Shown: one piece after another, positions 1-9,477 of the stretch | Layout: the number at the start of each line of letters is the position of its first letter | How positions within the stretch are numbered: the stretch's first letter is position 1 | Source: Atherix ibis | Lineage: Eukaryota; Arthropoda; Insecta; Diptera; Athericidae | DNA: 64,000 nucleotides | Reading direction: 5' to 3' | Assembly: GCA_958298945.1 (NCBI GenBank) | Contig: OY282609.1 | Coordinates: 40,314,954 to 40,378,953 of the forward strand | The notes under the pieces: model-generated | Database searches by the model: none | Seen by the model: the letters and a program-made list of their open reading frames with translations, nothing else | Told to the model about the DNA's origin: nothing | Program-made: the position numbers and the translations under genes

Positions 1-34
1 ATTTTCAGTAGAAATTTTCAGTAGAAATTTTCAG

Positions 35-525
35 TACCAATTGTCAGTAGCAATTTTGGGTAGAAAATTTCAGTAGAAATTTTCAGTAGAACTCTTAAGT
101 AGACATTTTCAGTAGTAATTTTCAGTAGAAATCTTAAGTAGACATTTTCAGTAGTAATTTTCAGTAGAACTCTTATGTAAAAATTTTCAGCAGACTTTTC
201 AGTCGAAATTTTCAGTAGACATTTTTAGTAGAAATCTTCAGTAAAATTTTCAGTAGAAATTTTCAGTAGATATTTTCAGTAGATGTTTTCAGTAGAAATT
301 TTCAGTAGAAATTTTCAGTACAAATTTTCAGTACAAATTTTCAGTAGAAATTTTCAATATAAATTTTCAGTAGAAATTTTAGTGCGAATTATCAGTAGAA
401 ATGTTCAGCATAAATTTTTAGTTGAAATTTTCAGTAGAAATTTTCTGTAAAAATTTTCAGTAGAAATAGTTAGTAGAAATTTTCAGTAGGAATTTTCAGT
501 AGAAATTTTCAGTAGAAATTTTCAG
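35..525 (+). repeat. Higher-order block A1 (38 units, 491 bp)
   Basis: Begins with the marker units TACCAATTGTCAG and TAGCAATTTTGGG. It holds 38 units, three of them 12 bp (38 x 13 - 3 = 491). Compared with the 35-unit form it has three extra units: the set ending in TTAAG, TAGACATTTTCAG, TAGTAATTTTCAG is present twice in a row. It shares rare variants (CTCTTATG, CAGACTTTTCAG, TAAAATTTTCAG, TAGATGTTTTCAG) with the block at 1,782, which shows the two are copies from one duplication. Confidence 0.93.
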
Positions 526-977
526 TACCAATTGTCAGTAGCAATTTTGGGTAGAAAATTTCAGTAGAAATTTTCAGTAGAACTCTTAAGTAGACATTTT
601 CAGTAGTAATTTTCAGTAGAAATCTTAAGTAAAAATTTTCAGCAGAATTTTCAGTCGAAATTTTCAGTAGACATTTTTAGTAGAAATCTTCAGTAGAAAT
701 TTTCAGTAGAAATTTTCAGTAGATATTTTCAGTAGATATTTTCAGTAGAAATTTTCAGTAGAATTTTCAGTACAAATTTTCAGTACAAATTTTCAGTAGA
801 AATTTTCAATATAAATTTTCAGTAGAAATTTTAGTGCGAATTATCAGTAGAAATGTTCAGCATAAATTTTTAGTTGAAATTTTCAGTAGAAATTTTCTGT
901 AAAAATTTTCAGTAGAAATAGTTAGTAGAAATTTTCAGTAGGAATTTTCAGTAGAAATTTTTAGTAGAAATTTTCAG
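526..977 (+). repeat. Higher-order block A2, reference 35-mer of 452 bp
   Basis: The clearest example of the left-domain higher-order repeat. I count 35 units: 32 of 13 bp and three of 12 bp (CAGAATTTTCAG, TAGAATTTTCAG, TAGAAATTTTAG), which gives exactly 452 bp. Order of diagnostic units: TACCAATTGTCAG, TAGCAATTTTGGG, an AAAATTTCAG unit, TAGAACTCTTAAG, TAGACATTTTCAG, TAGTAATTTTCAG, TAGAAATCTTAAG, TCGAAATTTTCAG, TAGACATTTTTAG, two TAGATATTTTCAG, two TACAAATTTTCAG, TATAAATTTTCAG, TGCGAATTATCAG, TAGAAATGTTCAG, CATAAATTTTTAG, TTGAAATTTTCAG, TAGAAATTTTCTG, TAGAAATAGTTAG, TAGGAATTTTCAG. The block at 2,234-2,685 has the same length and order. Confidence 0.94.
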
Positions 978-1432
978 TACCAATTGTCAGTAGCAATTTT
1001 GGGTAGAAATGTTCAGTAGAAATTTTCAGTAGAACTCTTAAGTAGAAATTTTTAGTAGAAATCTTCAGTAGAAATTTTCAGTAGAAATTTTCAGTAGAAA
1101 TTTTCAGTAGATATTTTCAGCAGATATTCTCAGTAGATATTTTCAGTACAAATTTTCAGTACAAATTTTCAGTAGAAATGTTCAGCATAAATTTTTAGTT
1201 GAAATTTTCAGTAGAAATGTTCTTTTAAAAATTTTCAGTAGAAATAGTTAGTACAAATTTTCAGTACAAATTTTCAGTAGAAATTTTAGTGCGAATTACC
1301 AGTAGAAATGTTCAGCATAAATTTTTAGTTGAAATTTTCAGTAGAAATTTTCTGTAAAAATTTTCAGTAGAAATAGTTAGTAGAAATTTTCAGTAGGAAT
1401 TTTCAGTAGAAATTTTCAGTAGAAATTTTCAG
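978..1432 (+). repeat. Higher-order block A3 (455 bp, internally rearranged)
   Basis: Starts with the CCAATTG marker but lacks the TCGAAATTTTCAG section and instead repeats the later part of the block (TGTTCAG, CATAAATTTTTAG, TTGAAATTTTCAG through TAGAAATAGTTAG) twice in a row. One unit is expanded to 14 bp after TAGAAATGTTCTT. Its counterpart at 2,686 is 24 bp longer: it keeps a 25-bp pair (TAGAAATTTTAG plus TGCGAATTATCAG) that is missing here and lacks the one-base expansion. Confidence 0.92.
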
Positions 1433-1781
1433 TACCAATTGTCAGTAGCAATTTTGGGTAGAAAATTTCAGTAGAAATTTTCAGTAGAACTCTTAAGTAG
1501 ACATTTTCAGTAGTAATTTTCAGTAGAAATCTTAAGTAAAAATTTTCAGCAGAATTTTCAGTCGAAATTTTCAGTAGACATTTTTAGCAGAAATTTTCAA
1601 TATAAATTTTTAGTACAAATTTTCAGTAGAAATTTTAGTGCGAATTATCAGTAGAAATGTTCAGCATAAATTTTTAGTTGAAATTTTCAGTAGAAATTTT
1701 CTGTAAAAATTTTCAGTAGAAATAGTTAGTAGAAATTTTCAGTAGGAATTTTCAGTAGAAATTTTCAGTAGAAATTTTCAG
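1433..1781 (+). repeat. Higher-order block A4, shortened (27 units, 349 bp)
   Basis: A 35-unit block that has lost units between TAGACATTTTTAG and the TTTTCAA/TATAAAT pair, leaving 27 units, two of 12 bp (27 x 13 - 2 = 349). The counterpart at 3,165-3,603 retains seven more units and is 90 bp longer. The deletion joins TAGACATTTTTAG directly to a CAGAAATTTTCAA unit, so it stayed in register with the 13-bp period. Confidence 0.9.
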
Positions 1782-2233
1782 TACCAATTGTCAGTAGCAA
1801 TTTTGGGTAGAAAATTTCAGTTGAAATTTTCAGTAGAACTCTTAAGTAGACATTTTCAGTAGTAATTTTCAGTAGAACTCTTATGTAAAAATTTTCAGCA
1901 GACTTTTCAGTCGAAATTTTCAGTAGACATTTTTAGTAGAAATCTTCAGTAAAATTTTCAGTAGAAATTTTCAGTAGATATTTTCAGTAGATGTTTTCAG
2001 TAGAAATTTTCAGTAGAAATTTTCAGTACAAATTTTCAGTACAAATTTTCAGTACAAATTTTCAATATAAATTTTCAGTAGAAATTTTATTGCGAATTAT
2101 CAGTAGAAATGTTCAGCATAAATTTTTAGTTGAAATTTTCAGTAGAAATTTTCTGTAAAAATTTTCAGTAGAAATAGTTAGTAGAAATTTTCAGTAGGAA
2201 TTTTCAGTAGAAATTTTCAGTAGAAATTTTCAG
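1782..2233 (+). repeat. Higher-order block A1' (452 bp)
   Basis: Copy of the block at 35-525 without the three-unit (39-bp) internal duplication. It shares the rare variants CTCTTATG, CAGACTTTTCAG, TAAAATTTTCAG and TAGATGTTTTCAG with that block and carries a private change, TTGAAATTTTCAG in place of TAGAAATTTTCAG after the marker. Confidence 0.92.
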
Positions 2234-2685
2234 TACCAATTGTCAGTAGCAATTTTGGGTAGAAAATTTCAGTAGAAATTTTCAGTAGAACTCTTAAGTA
2301 GACATTTTCAGTAGTAATTTTCAGTAGAAATCTTAAGTAAAAATTTTCAGCAGAATTTTCAGTCGAAATTTTCAGTAGACATTTTTAGTAGAAATCTTCA
2401 GTAGAAATTTTCAGTAGAAATTTTCAGTAGATATTTTCAGTAGATATTTTCAGTAGAAATTTTCAGTAGAATTTTCAGTACAAATTTTCAGTACAAATTT
2501 TCAGTAGAAATTTTCAATATAAATTTTCAGTAGAAATTTTAGTGCGAATTATCAGTAGAAATGTTCAGCATAAATTTTTAGTTGAAATTTTCAGTAGAAA
2601 TTTTCTGTAAAAATTTTCAGTAGAAATAGTTAGTAGAAATTTTCAGTAGGAATTTTCAGTAGAAATTTTTAGTAGAAATTTTCAG
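2234..2685 (+). repeat. Higher-order block A2' (452 bp)
   Basis: Same length and unit order as 526-977, displaced by 1,708 bp. By eye the two look almost identical, including all three 12-bp units, which makes this pair the best evidence for a super-repeat of four blocks. Confidence 0.93.
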
Positions 2686-3164
2686 TACCAATTGTCAGTA
2701 GCAATTTTGGGTAGAAATTTTCAGTAGAAATTTTCAGTAGAACTCTTAAGTAGAAATTTTTAGTAGAAATCTTCAGTAGAAATTTTCAGTAGAAATTTTC
2801 AGTAGAAATTTTCAGTAGATATTTTCAGCAGATATTCTCAGTAGATAATTTCAGTACAAATTTTCAGTACAAATTTTCAGTAGAAATTTTAGTGCGAATT
2901 ATCAGTAGAAATGTTCAGCATAAATTTTTAGTTGAAATTTTCAGTAGAAATTTTCTGTAAAAATTTTCAGTAGAAATAGTTAGTACAAATTTTCAGTACA
3001 AATTTTCAGTAGAAATTTTAGTGCGAATTATCAGTAGAAATGTTCAGCATAAATTTTTAGTTGAAATTTTCAGTAGAAATTTTCTGTAAAAATTTTCAGT
3101 AGAAATAGTTAGTAGAAATTTTCAGTAGGAATTTTCAGTAGAAATTTTCAGTAGAAATTTTCAG
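2686..3164 (+). repeat. Higher-order block A3' (479 bp)
   Basis: Counterpart of 978-1,432. It contains two complete runs of TAGAAATTTTAG, TGCGAATTATCAG, TAGAAATGTTCAG, CATAAATTTTTAG, TTGAAATTTTCAG, so the ancestral A3 block already had an internal duplication and the upstream copy later lost one unit pair. TAGATAATTTCAG is a private variant. Confidence 0.91.
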
Positions 3165-3603
3165 TACCAATTGTCAGTAGCAATTTTGGGTAGAAAATTT
3201 CAGTAGAAATTTTCAGTAGAACTCTTAAGTAGACATTTTCAGTAGTAATTTTCAGTAGAAATCTTAAGTAAAAATTTTCAGCAGAATTTTCAGTCGAAAT
3301 TTTCAGTAGACATTTTTAGTAGAAATCTTCAGTAGAAATTTTCAGTAGAAATTTTCAGTAGATATTTTCAGTAGATATTTTCAGTAGAAATTTTCAGTAG
3401 AATTTTCAGTACAAATTTTCAGTACAAATTTTCAGTAGAAATTTTCAATATAAATTTTCAGTAGAAATTTTAGTGCGAATTATCAGTAGAAATGTTCAGC
3501 ATAAATTTTTAGTTGAAATTTTCAGTAGAAATTTTCTGTAAAAATTTTCAGTAGAAATAGTTAGTAGAAATTTTCAGTAGGAATTTTCAGTAGAAATTTT
3601 CAG
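3165..3603 (+). repeat. Higher-order block A4' (439 bp)
   Basis: Counterpart of the shortened block at 1,433-1,781 but keeping nearly the full 35-unit order, with CAGAATTTTCAG and TCGAAATTTTCAG in place. It closes the second four-block super-repeat. The following marker starts at 3,604. Confidence 0.9.
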
Positions 3604-3880
3604 TACCAATTGTCAGTAGCAATTTTGGGTAGAAATTTTCAGTAGAAATTTTCAGTAGAACTCTTAAGTAGACATTTTTAGTAGAAATCTTCAGTAGAAA
3701 TTTTCAGTAGAAATTTTCAGTAGAAATTTTCAGTAGATATTTTCAGCAGATATTCACAGTAGATATTTTCAGTAGATATCTTCAGTAGAAATTTTCAATA
3801 TAAATTTTCAGTATGAATTTTCAGTAGAAATTTTAATGCGAATTATCAGTAGAAATGTTCAGCATAAATTTTCAGTAGCA
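3604..3880 (+). repeat. Truncated A-type block
   Basis: Opens with the CCAATTG marker, then TAGAACTCTTAAG and TAGACATTTTTAG, and moves straight to the TAGATATTTTCAG, TATTCACAG, TTTTCAATATAAAT section. It includes TATGAATTTTCAG and a TTTTAATGCG variant found nowhere else that I noticed. It ends where a second GCAATTTTGGG unit appears at about 3,873 without its CCAATTG partner, marking the junction to the next family of blocks. Confidence 0.82.
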
Positions 3881-5560
3881 ATTTTGGGTACAAATTTTTA
3901 GTACAAATTTTCAGTAGAAATCTTAAGTAGAAATTTTCAGTAGTAATTTTCAGTAGAAATCTCAAGTAAAAATTTTCAGAAGAAATTTTCAGTTGAAATT
4001 TTCAGTAGATATTTTCAGTAGAAATTTTCAGTAGAAATTTTCAATATAAATTTTCAGTAGGGATTTTCAGTAGAAATTTTAGTGCGAATTATCAGAAGAA
4101 ATGTTCAGCATACATTTTTAGTTGAAATTTTCAGTAGAAATTTTTAGTAGAAATTTTCAGTAGAAATTTTCAGTACAAATTTCCAGTAGAAATTTTCAGT
4201 AGAAATTTTGAGAAGAAAGTTTTAGTACCAATTGTCAGTAGCAATTTTGGGTATAAATTTTCAGTAGCGCTCTTAAGTAGACATTTTCAGTAGTAATTTT
4301 TAGTAGAAATCTTAAGTAAAAGTTTTCAGCAGAATTTTCAGTAGAAATTTTCAGTAGAAATTTTAATAGAAATCTTCAGTAGAAATTTTCAATAGAAATT
4401 TTTAATAGAAATTTTCAGTAGATATTTTCAGTAGATATATTCAGTAGATATTTTTAGTACATATTTTCAGTAGAAATTTTGAGTAGAAATTTTCAGTAGA
4501 AATTTTCAGTAGAAATTTTCTGCAAAAATTTTTAGTAGAAATGTTCAGCAATAAATTTTTAGTTGAAATTTGCAGTAGAAATTTTCAGTAGAAATTTTCA
4601 GTAGAAATTTTTAGTAGAAATTTTCAGTAGAAATTTTCAGTAGAAATTTTCAGTAGAAATTTTCAGTAGAAATTTTCAGTAGAAATTTTCAGTAAAAATT
4701 TTGAGAAGAAAGTTTTAGTACCAATTGTCAGTAGCAATTTTGGGTATAAATTTTCAGTAGCGCTCTTAAGTAGACATTTTCAATAGTAATTTTTAGTAGA
4801 AATCTTAAGTAAAAATTTTCAGCAGAATTTTCAGTAGAAATTTTCAGTAGAAATTTTCAGTAGAAATTTTAGTAGAAATCTTTAGTAGAAATTTTCAATA
4901 GAAATTTTCAATAGAAATTTTCAGTAGATATTTTCAGTAGATATTTTCAGTAGATACTTTTAGTAGATATTTTCAGTAGAAATTTTGAGTAGAAATTTTC
5001 AGTAGAAATTTTCTGTAGAAATTTTCTGCAAAAATTTTTAGTAAAATGTTCAGCAATAAATTTTTAGTTGAAATTTGCAGTAGAAATTTTCAGTAGAAAT
5101 TTTCAGTAGAAATTTTCAGTAGAAATTTTTAGTAGAAATTTTCAGTAGAAATTTTCAGTAGAAATTTTCAGTAGAAATTTTCAGTAGAAATTTTCAGTAA
5201 AAATTTTCAGTAGAAATTTTCAGTAGAAATTTTCAGTAGAAATTTTCAGTAGAAATTTTCAGTAGAAATTTTCAGTAGAAATCTTCAGTAGAAATTTTCA
5301 GTAGAAATTTTCAGTAGATATTTTCAGCAGATATTTTCAGTAGATATTTTCAGTAGAAATTTTCAGTAGAAATTTTCAGTACAAATTTTCAGTACAAATT
5401 TTCAGTACAAATTTTAGTGCGAATTATCAGTAGAAATGTTCAGCATAAATTTTTAGTAGAAATTTTCAGTAGAAATTTTCTGTAAAAATTTTCAGTAGAA
5501 ATAGTTAGTAGAAATTTTCAGTAGGAATTTTCAGTAGAAATTTTCAGTAGAAATTTTCAG
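3881..5560 (+). repeat. Segmental duplication S2, copy 1
   Basis: A stretch of about 1.7 kb with the units GGGTACAAATTTTTAG, CAGTAGGGATTTTCAG, TTTTGAGAAGAAAG and GTAGCGCTCTTAAG. It contains two CCAATTG markers (4,226 and 4,719) and matches 5,759-7,453. Offsets are 1,879 bp at 3,891 and 4,226 and 1,918 bp at 4,719, so the downstream copy has three extra units in between. The GAGAAGAAAGTTTTAG unit before the marker is a subfamily signature also seen at 23.46 and 26.44 kb. Confidence 0.88.
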
Positions 5561-5758
5561 TACCAATTGTCAGTAGCAATTTTGGGTAGGAAATTTCAGT
5601 AGAAATTTTCAGTAGAACTCTTAAGTAGACATTTTCAGTAGTAATTTTCAGTAGAACTCTTAAGTAAAAATTTTCAGCAGAATTTTCAGTAGAAATTTTC
5701 AGTAGAAATTTTCAGTAGAAATTTTCAGTAGAAATTTTCTGGACCAATTGTCAGTAGC
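5561..5758 (+). repeat. Short A-type block between the S2 copies
   Basis: Begins with the CCAATTG marker (5,561) and ends at a second marker in the form CTGGACCAATTG (about 5,739), in which the usual TAC start is replaced by GAC. Only about 180 bp separate the two markers, the shortest spacing in the left domain, so most of a block is deleted. The GGACC form recurs at 8,308, 10,198, 23,113, 25,007 and 27,869. Confidence 0.85.
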
Positions 5759-7453
5759 AATTTTGGGTACAAATTTTTAGTACAAATTTTCAGTAGAAAT
5801 CTTAAGTAGAAATTTTCAGTAGTAATTTTCAGTAGAAATCTTAATTAAAAATTTTCAGAAGAAATTTTCAGTTGAAATTTTCAGTAGATATTTTCAGTAG
5901 AAATTTTCAGTAGAAATTTTCAATATAAATTTTCAGTAGGGATTTTCAGTAGAAATTTTAGTGCGAATTATCAGAAGAAATGTTCAGCATACATTTTTAG
6001 TTGAAATTTTCAGTAGAAATTTTTAGTAGAAATTTTCAGTAGAAATTTTCAGTACAAATTTCCAGTAGAAATTTTCAGTAGAAATTTTGAGAAGAAAGTT
6101 TTAGTACCAATTGTCAGTAGCAATTTTGGGTATAAATTTTCAGTAGCGCTCTTAAGTAGACATTTTCAGTAGTAATTTTTAGTAGAAATCTTAAGTAAAA
6201 ATTTTCAGCAGAACTATCAGTAGAAATTTTCAGTAGAAATTTTCAGTAGAAATTTTAGTAGAAATCTTCAGTAGAAATTTTCAATAGAAATTTTCAATAG
6301 AAATTTTCAGTAGATATTTTCAGTAGATATTTTCAGTAGATATTTTTAGTCGATATTTTCAGTAGAAATTTTGAGTAGAAATTTTCAGTAGAAATTTTCA
6401 GTAGAAATTTTCAGTAGAAATTTTCTGCAAAAATTTTTAGTAGAAATGTTCAGCAATAAATTTTTAGTTGAAATTTGCAGTAGAAATTTTCAGTAGAAAT
6501 TTTCAGTAGAAATTTTCAGTAGAAATTTTTAGTAGAAATTTTCAGTAGAAATTTTCAGTAGAAATTTTCAGTAGAAATTTTCAGTAGAAATTTTCAGTAG
6601 AAATTTTCAGTAAAAATTTTGAGAAGAAAGTTTTAGTACCAATTGTCAGTAGCAATTTTGGGTATAAATTTTCAGTAGCGCTCTTAAGTAGACATTTTCA
6701 ATAGTAATTTTTAGTAGAAATCTTAAGTAAAAATTTTCAGCAGAATTTTCAGTAGAAATTTTCAGTAGAAATTTTCAGTAGAAATTTTAGTAGAAATCTT
6801 CAGTAGAAATTTTCAATAGAAATTTCCAATAGAAATTTTCAGTAGATATTTTCAGTAGATATTTTCAGTAGATACTTTTAGTAGATATTTTCAGTAGAAA
6901 TTTTGAGTAGAAATTTTCAGTAGAAATTTTCTGTAGAAATTTTCTGCAAAAATTTTTAGTAGAAATGTTCAGCAATAAATTTTTAGTTGAAATTTGCAGT
7001 AGAAATTTTCAGTAGAAATTTTCAGTAGAAATTTTTAGTAGAAATTTTCAGTAGAAATTTTCAGTAGAAATTTTCAGTAGAAATTTTCAGTAGAAATTTT
7101 CAGTAAAAATTTTCAGTAGAAATTTTCAGTAGAAATTTTCAGTAGAAATTTTCAGTAGAAATCTTCAGTAGAAATTTTAAGTAGAAATTTTCAGTAGATA
7201 TTTTCAGCAGATATTTTCAGTAGATATTTTCAGTAGAAATTTTCAGTAGAAATTTTCAGTACAAATTTTCAGTACAAATTTTCAGTACAAATTTTCAGTA
7301 GAAATTTTAGTGCGAATTATCAGTAGAAATGTTCAGCATAAATTTTTAGTTGAAATTTTCAGTAGAAATTTTCTGAAAAAATTTTCAGTAGAAATAGTTA
7401 GTAGAAATTTTCAGTAGGAATTTTCAGTAGAAATTTTCAGTAGAAATTTTCAG
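5759..7453 (+). repeat. Segmental duplication S2, copy 2
   Basis: Copy of 3,881-5,560, with markers at 6,105 and 6,637 and the same GTAGCGCTCTTAAG and GAGAAGAAAG units. It differs by whole-unit additions in the consensus runs and by point changes such as CAGAACTATCAG near 6,210. It is followed by a normal A-type marker at 7,454. Confidence 0.88.
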
Positions 7454-7587
7454 TACCAATTGTCAGTAGCAATTTTGGGTAGAAAATTTCAGTAGAAATT
7501 TTCAGTAGAACTCTTAAGTAGACATTTTCAGTAGTAATTTTCAGTAGAACTCTTAAGTAAAAATTTTCAGCAGAATTTTCAGTCGAA

Positions 7588-8350
7588 ATTTTCAGTAGAC
7601 GTTTTTAGTAGAAATCTTCAGTAGAAATTTTCAGTAGAAATTTTCAGTAGATATTTTCAGTAGATATTTTCAGTAGAAATTTTCAGTAGAAATTTTCAGT
7701 ACAAATTTTCAGTACAAATTTTCAGTAGAAATTTTCAATATAAATTTTCAGTAGAAATTTTAGTGCGAATTATCAGTAGAAATGTTCAGCATAAATTTTT
7801 AGTTGAAATTTTCAGTAGAAATTTTCTGTAAAAATTTTCAGTAGAAATAGTTAGTAGAAATTTTCAGCAGGAATTTTCAGTAGAAATTTTCAGTAGAAAT
7901 TTTCAGTAGAAATTTTCAGTACCAATTGTCAGTAGCAATTTTGGGTAGAAATTTTCAGTAGAAATTTTCAGTAGAATTCTTAAGTAGACATTTTCAGTAG
8001 TAATTTTCAGTAGAACTCTTAAGTAAAAATTTTCAGCAGAATTTTCAGTAGAAATTTTCAGTAGACATTTTTAGTAGAAATCTTCAGCAGAAATTTTCAG
8101 TAGAAATTTTCAGTAGAAATTTTCAGTAGATAGTTTCAGCAGATATTCTCAGTAGATATTTTCAGTAGAAATCTTTAGTAGAAATTTTCAATATAAATTT
8201 TCAGTATGAATTTTCAGTAGAAATTTTAGTGCGAATTATCAGTAGAAATGTTCAGCATAAATTTTCAGTAGACATTTTCAGTAGAAATTTTCAGTAGAAA
8301 TTTTCTGGACCAATTGTCAGTAGCAATTTTGGGTACAAATTTTCAGTAGA
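7588..8350 (+). repeat. Segmental duplication S3, copy 1
   Basis: Contains markers at 7,920 (TACC form) and 8,308 (GACC form). Both have a counterpart exactly 1,890 bp downstream, as does the TAGAC[A/G]TTTTTAG unit near 7,600. A point difference at that unit (GTTTTTAG here, ATTTTTAG at 9,491) and GCAGATATTC versus GTAGATATTC show slight divergence. Confidence 0.88.
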
Positions 8351-9120
8351 TATTTTCAGAAGAAATTGTTAAAAGAAATTTTCAATAGACATTTTCATTA
8401 AAAATTTTCAGTGGCAATCTTCAGTAGAAATTTTCAGTAGAAATTTTCAGTAGAAATTTTCAGTAGAAATTTTCAGAGAAATATATAGTAGAAATCTTAA
8501 ATACAAATTTTCAGTAGAAATTTTCAGAAGAAACTGTCAGTAGAAATTTACAGTAGACATTTTTAGTAGAAATTTTTAGTAGAAATTTTGAGTGGAGGTT
8601 TTCAGTAGAAATTTCAGTAGAAATTTTCAGTAGAAATTATCAATAAAAATTTTCATTAGAAATTTTTAGTAGAAATTTTCAGTAGAAACTTTTAGTAGAA
8701 ATTTTAAGTAGAAATTTTCGGTTAAAATATGCTGCAGAAATATTCAGTAGAAATTTTTGGTAGAAATTTTCAGCAGAAATTTTCAGTAGAAATTTCAGTA
8801 GAAATTATCAGTAGATATTTTCAGAAGAAATTTTTAGTAGGAATTTTTAAAACATATTTTCATTAGAAATTGTTAGCAGAAATTTTCAGCAGAAATTTTC
8901 ATTACAAATTTTTAGTAGAAATTTTTCAGCAGATATTTTCAGTAATAATAATCAGCAGAAATTTTCAGTAGAAATTTTCAGTAGAAATTTTCAGTAGAAA
9001 TTTTCAATAGAAATTTTCAGTAGAAAATTTTCAGTAGAAACTTTCAATAGAAATTTTCAGTAGAAATTTTCAGTAGAATTTTTCAGTAGAAATTTTCAGT
9101 AGAAATTTTCAATAGAAATT
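8351..9120 (+). repeat. Degenerate mosaic segment, part of S4 copy 1
   Basis: Less regular satellite with many changed units: TTTTGAGTGGAGG, ATGCTGCAG, AAAACATATTTTC, AGTAATAATAATCAG. The S4 copy runs from about 8,320 to 9,460 and matches 10,960-12,160; the offset grows from 2,638 bp (8,361) to 2,664 bp (8,851) to 2,702 bp (9,121), that is by 26 and 38 bp. The AATAATAAT unit recurs at 11,645, 13,002, 13,633 and 16,536. Confidence 0.85.
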
Positions 9121-9220
9121 TACTGAAAATTTCTACTTAAGATTTCTACTAAAAATTTCTACTGAAAATATCTACTGAAAGTATCTACTGAAAATATCTG
9201 CTGGAAATTTCTACTGAAAA
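9121..9220 (-). repeat. Inverted 100-bp satellite segment (copy 1)
   Basis: Here the satellite reads on the - strand (CTACTGAAAATTT). The whole 100 bp is a perfect reverse complement of 9,310-9,409, including variant units with TTTCCAGCAG, TAGATAC and CTTAAG, so it is an inverted copy of that specific stretch. The intervening spacer is 89 bp (9,221-9,309). Its right border is a fold-back: 14-bp arms at 9,205-9,218 and 9,222-9,235 around a 3-nt centre. Confidence 0.95.
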
Positions 9221-9309
9221 GTTCAGTAGAAATTTTCAGTAGAAATTTCAGTAGAAATTTTCAGTAGAAAATTTCAGTAGAAATTTGCAGTAGAAAATTT
9301 TAGTAGAAA

Positions 9310-9409
9310 TTTTCAGTAGAAATTTCCAGCAGATATTTTCAGTAGATACTTTCAGTAGATATTTTCAGTAGAAATTTTTAGTAGAAATCTTAAGTAGAAA
9401 TTTTCAGTA
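9310..9409 (+). repeat. Direct arm of the 100-bp inverted repeat
   Basis: Direct-orientation partner of 9,121-9,220. The same direct stretch (TTTCCAGCAG, TAGATACTTTCAG, TTTTTAG, CTTAAG units) appears elsewhere without a nearby inverted partner, for example near 12,165, 14,270, 17,590, 19,930 and 20,530, so the direct form is the ancestral one and the inversion is derived. Confidence 0.94.
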
Positions 9410-9477
9410 GAAATTTTCTGTAGAAATTTTCTGTAGAAATTTTCAGTAGAAATTTTCAGTAGAAATTTTCAGTAGAA

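Noticed and set aside
340..372. TATA-box-like TATAAAT in the TTTTCAATATAAAT units
   Set aside because: The motif recurs in many blocks as an ordinary unit variant in a sequence of about 77% A+T. No gene or other promoter element lies near any copy.
2500..2540. Yeast-type replication origin consensus on the - strand of CAATATAAATTTTC
   Set aside because: It is a near match only, expected often by chance in such AT-rich DNA, and the host is unknown.
8702..8730. Possible inverted unit at ATATGCTGCAGAAATATTC
   Set aside because: Only a short CTGCAG palindrome made by two base changes; flanking units read in the normal + direction, so it is not an inverted segment.
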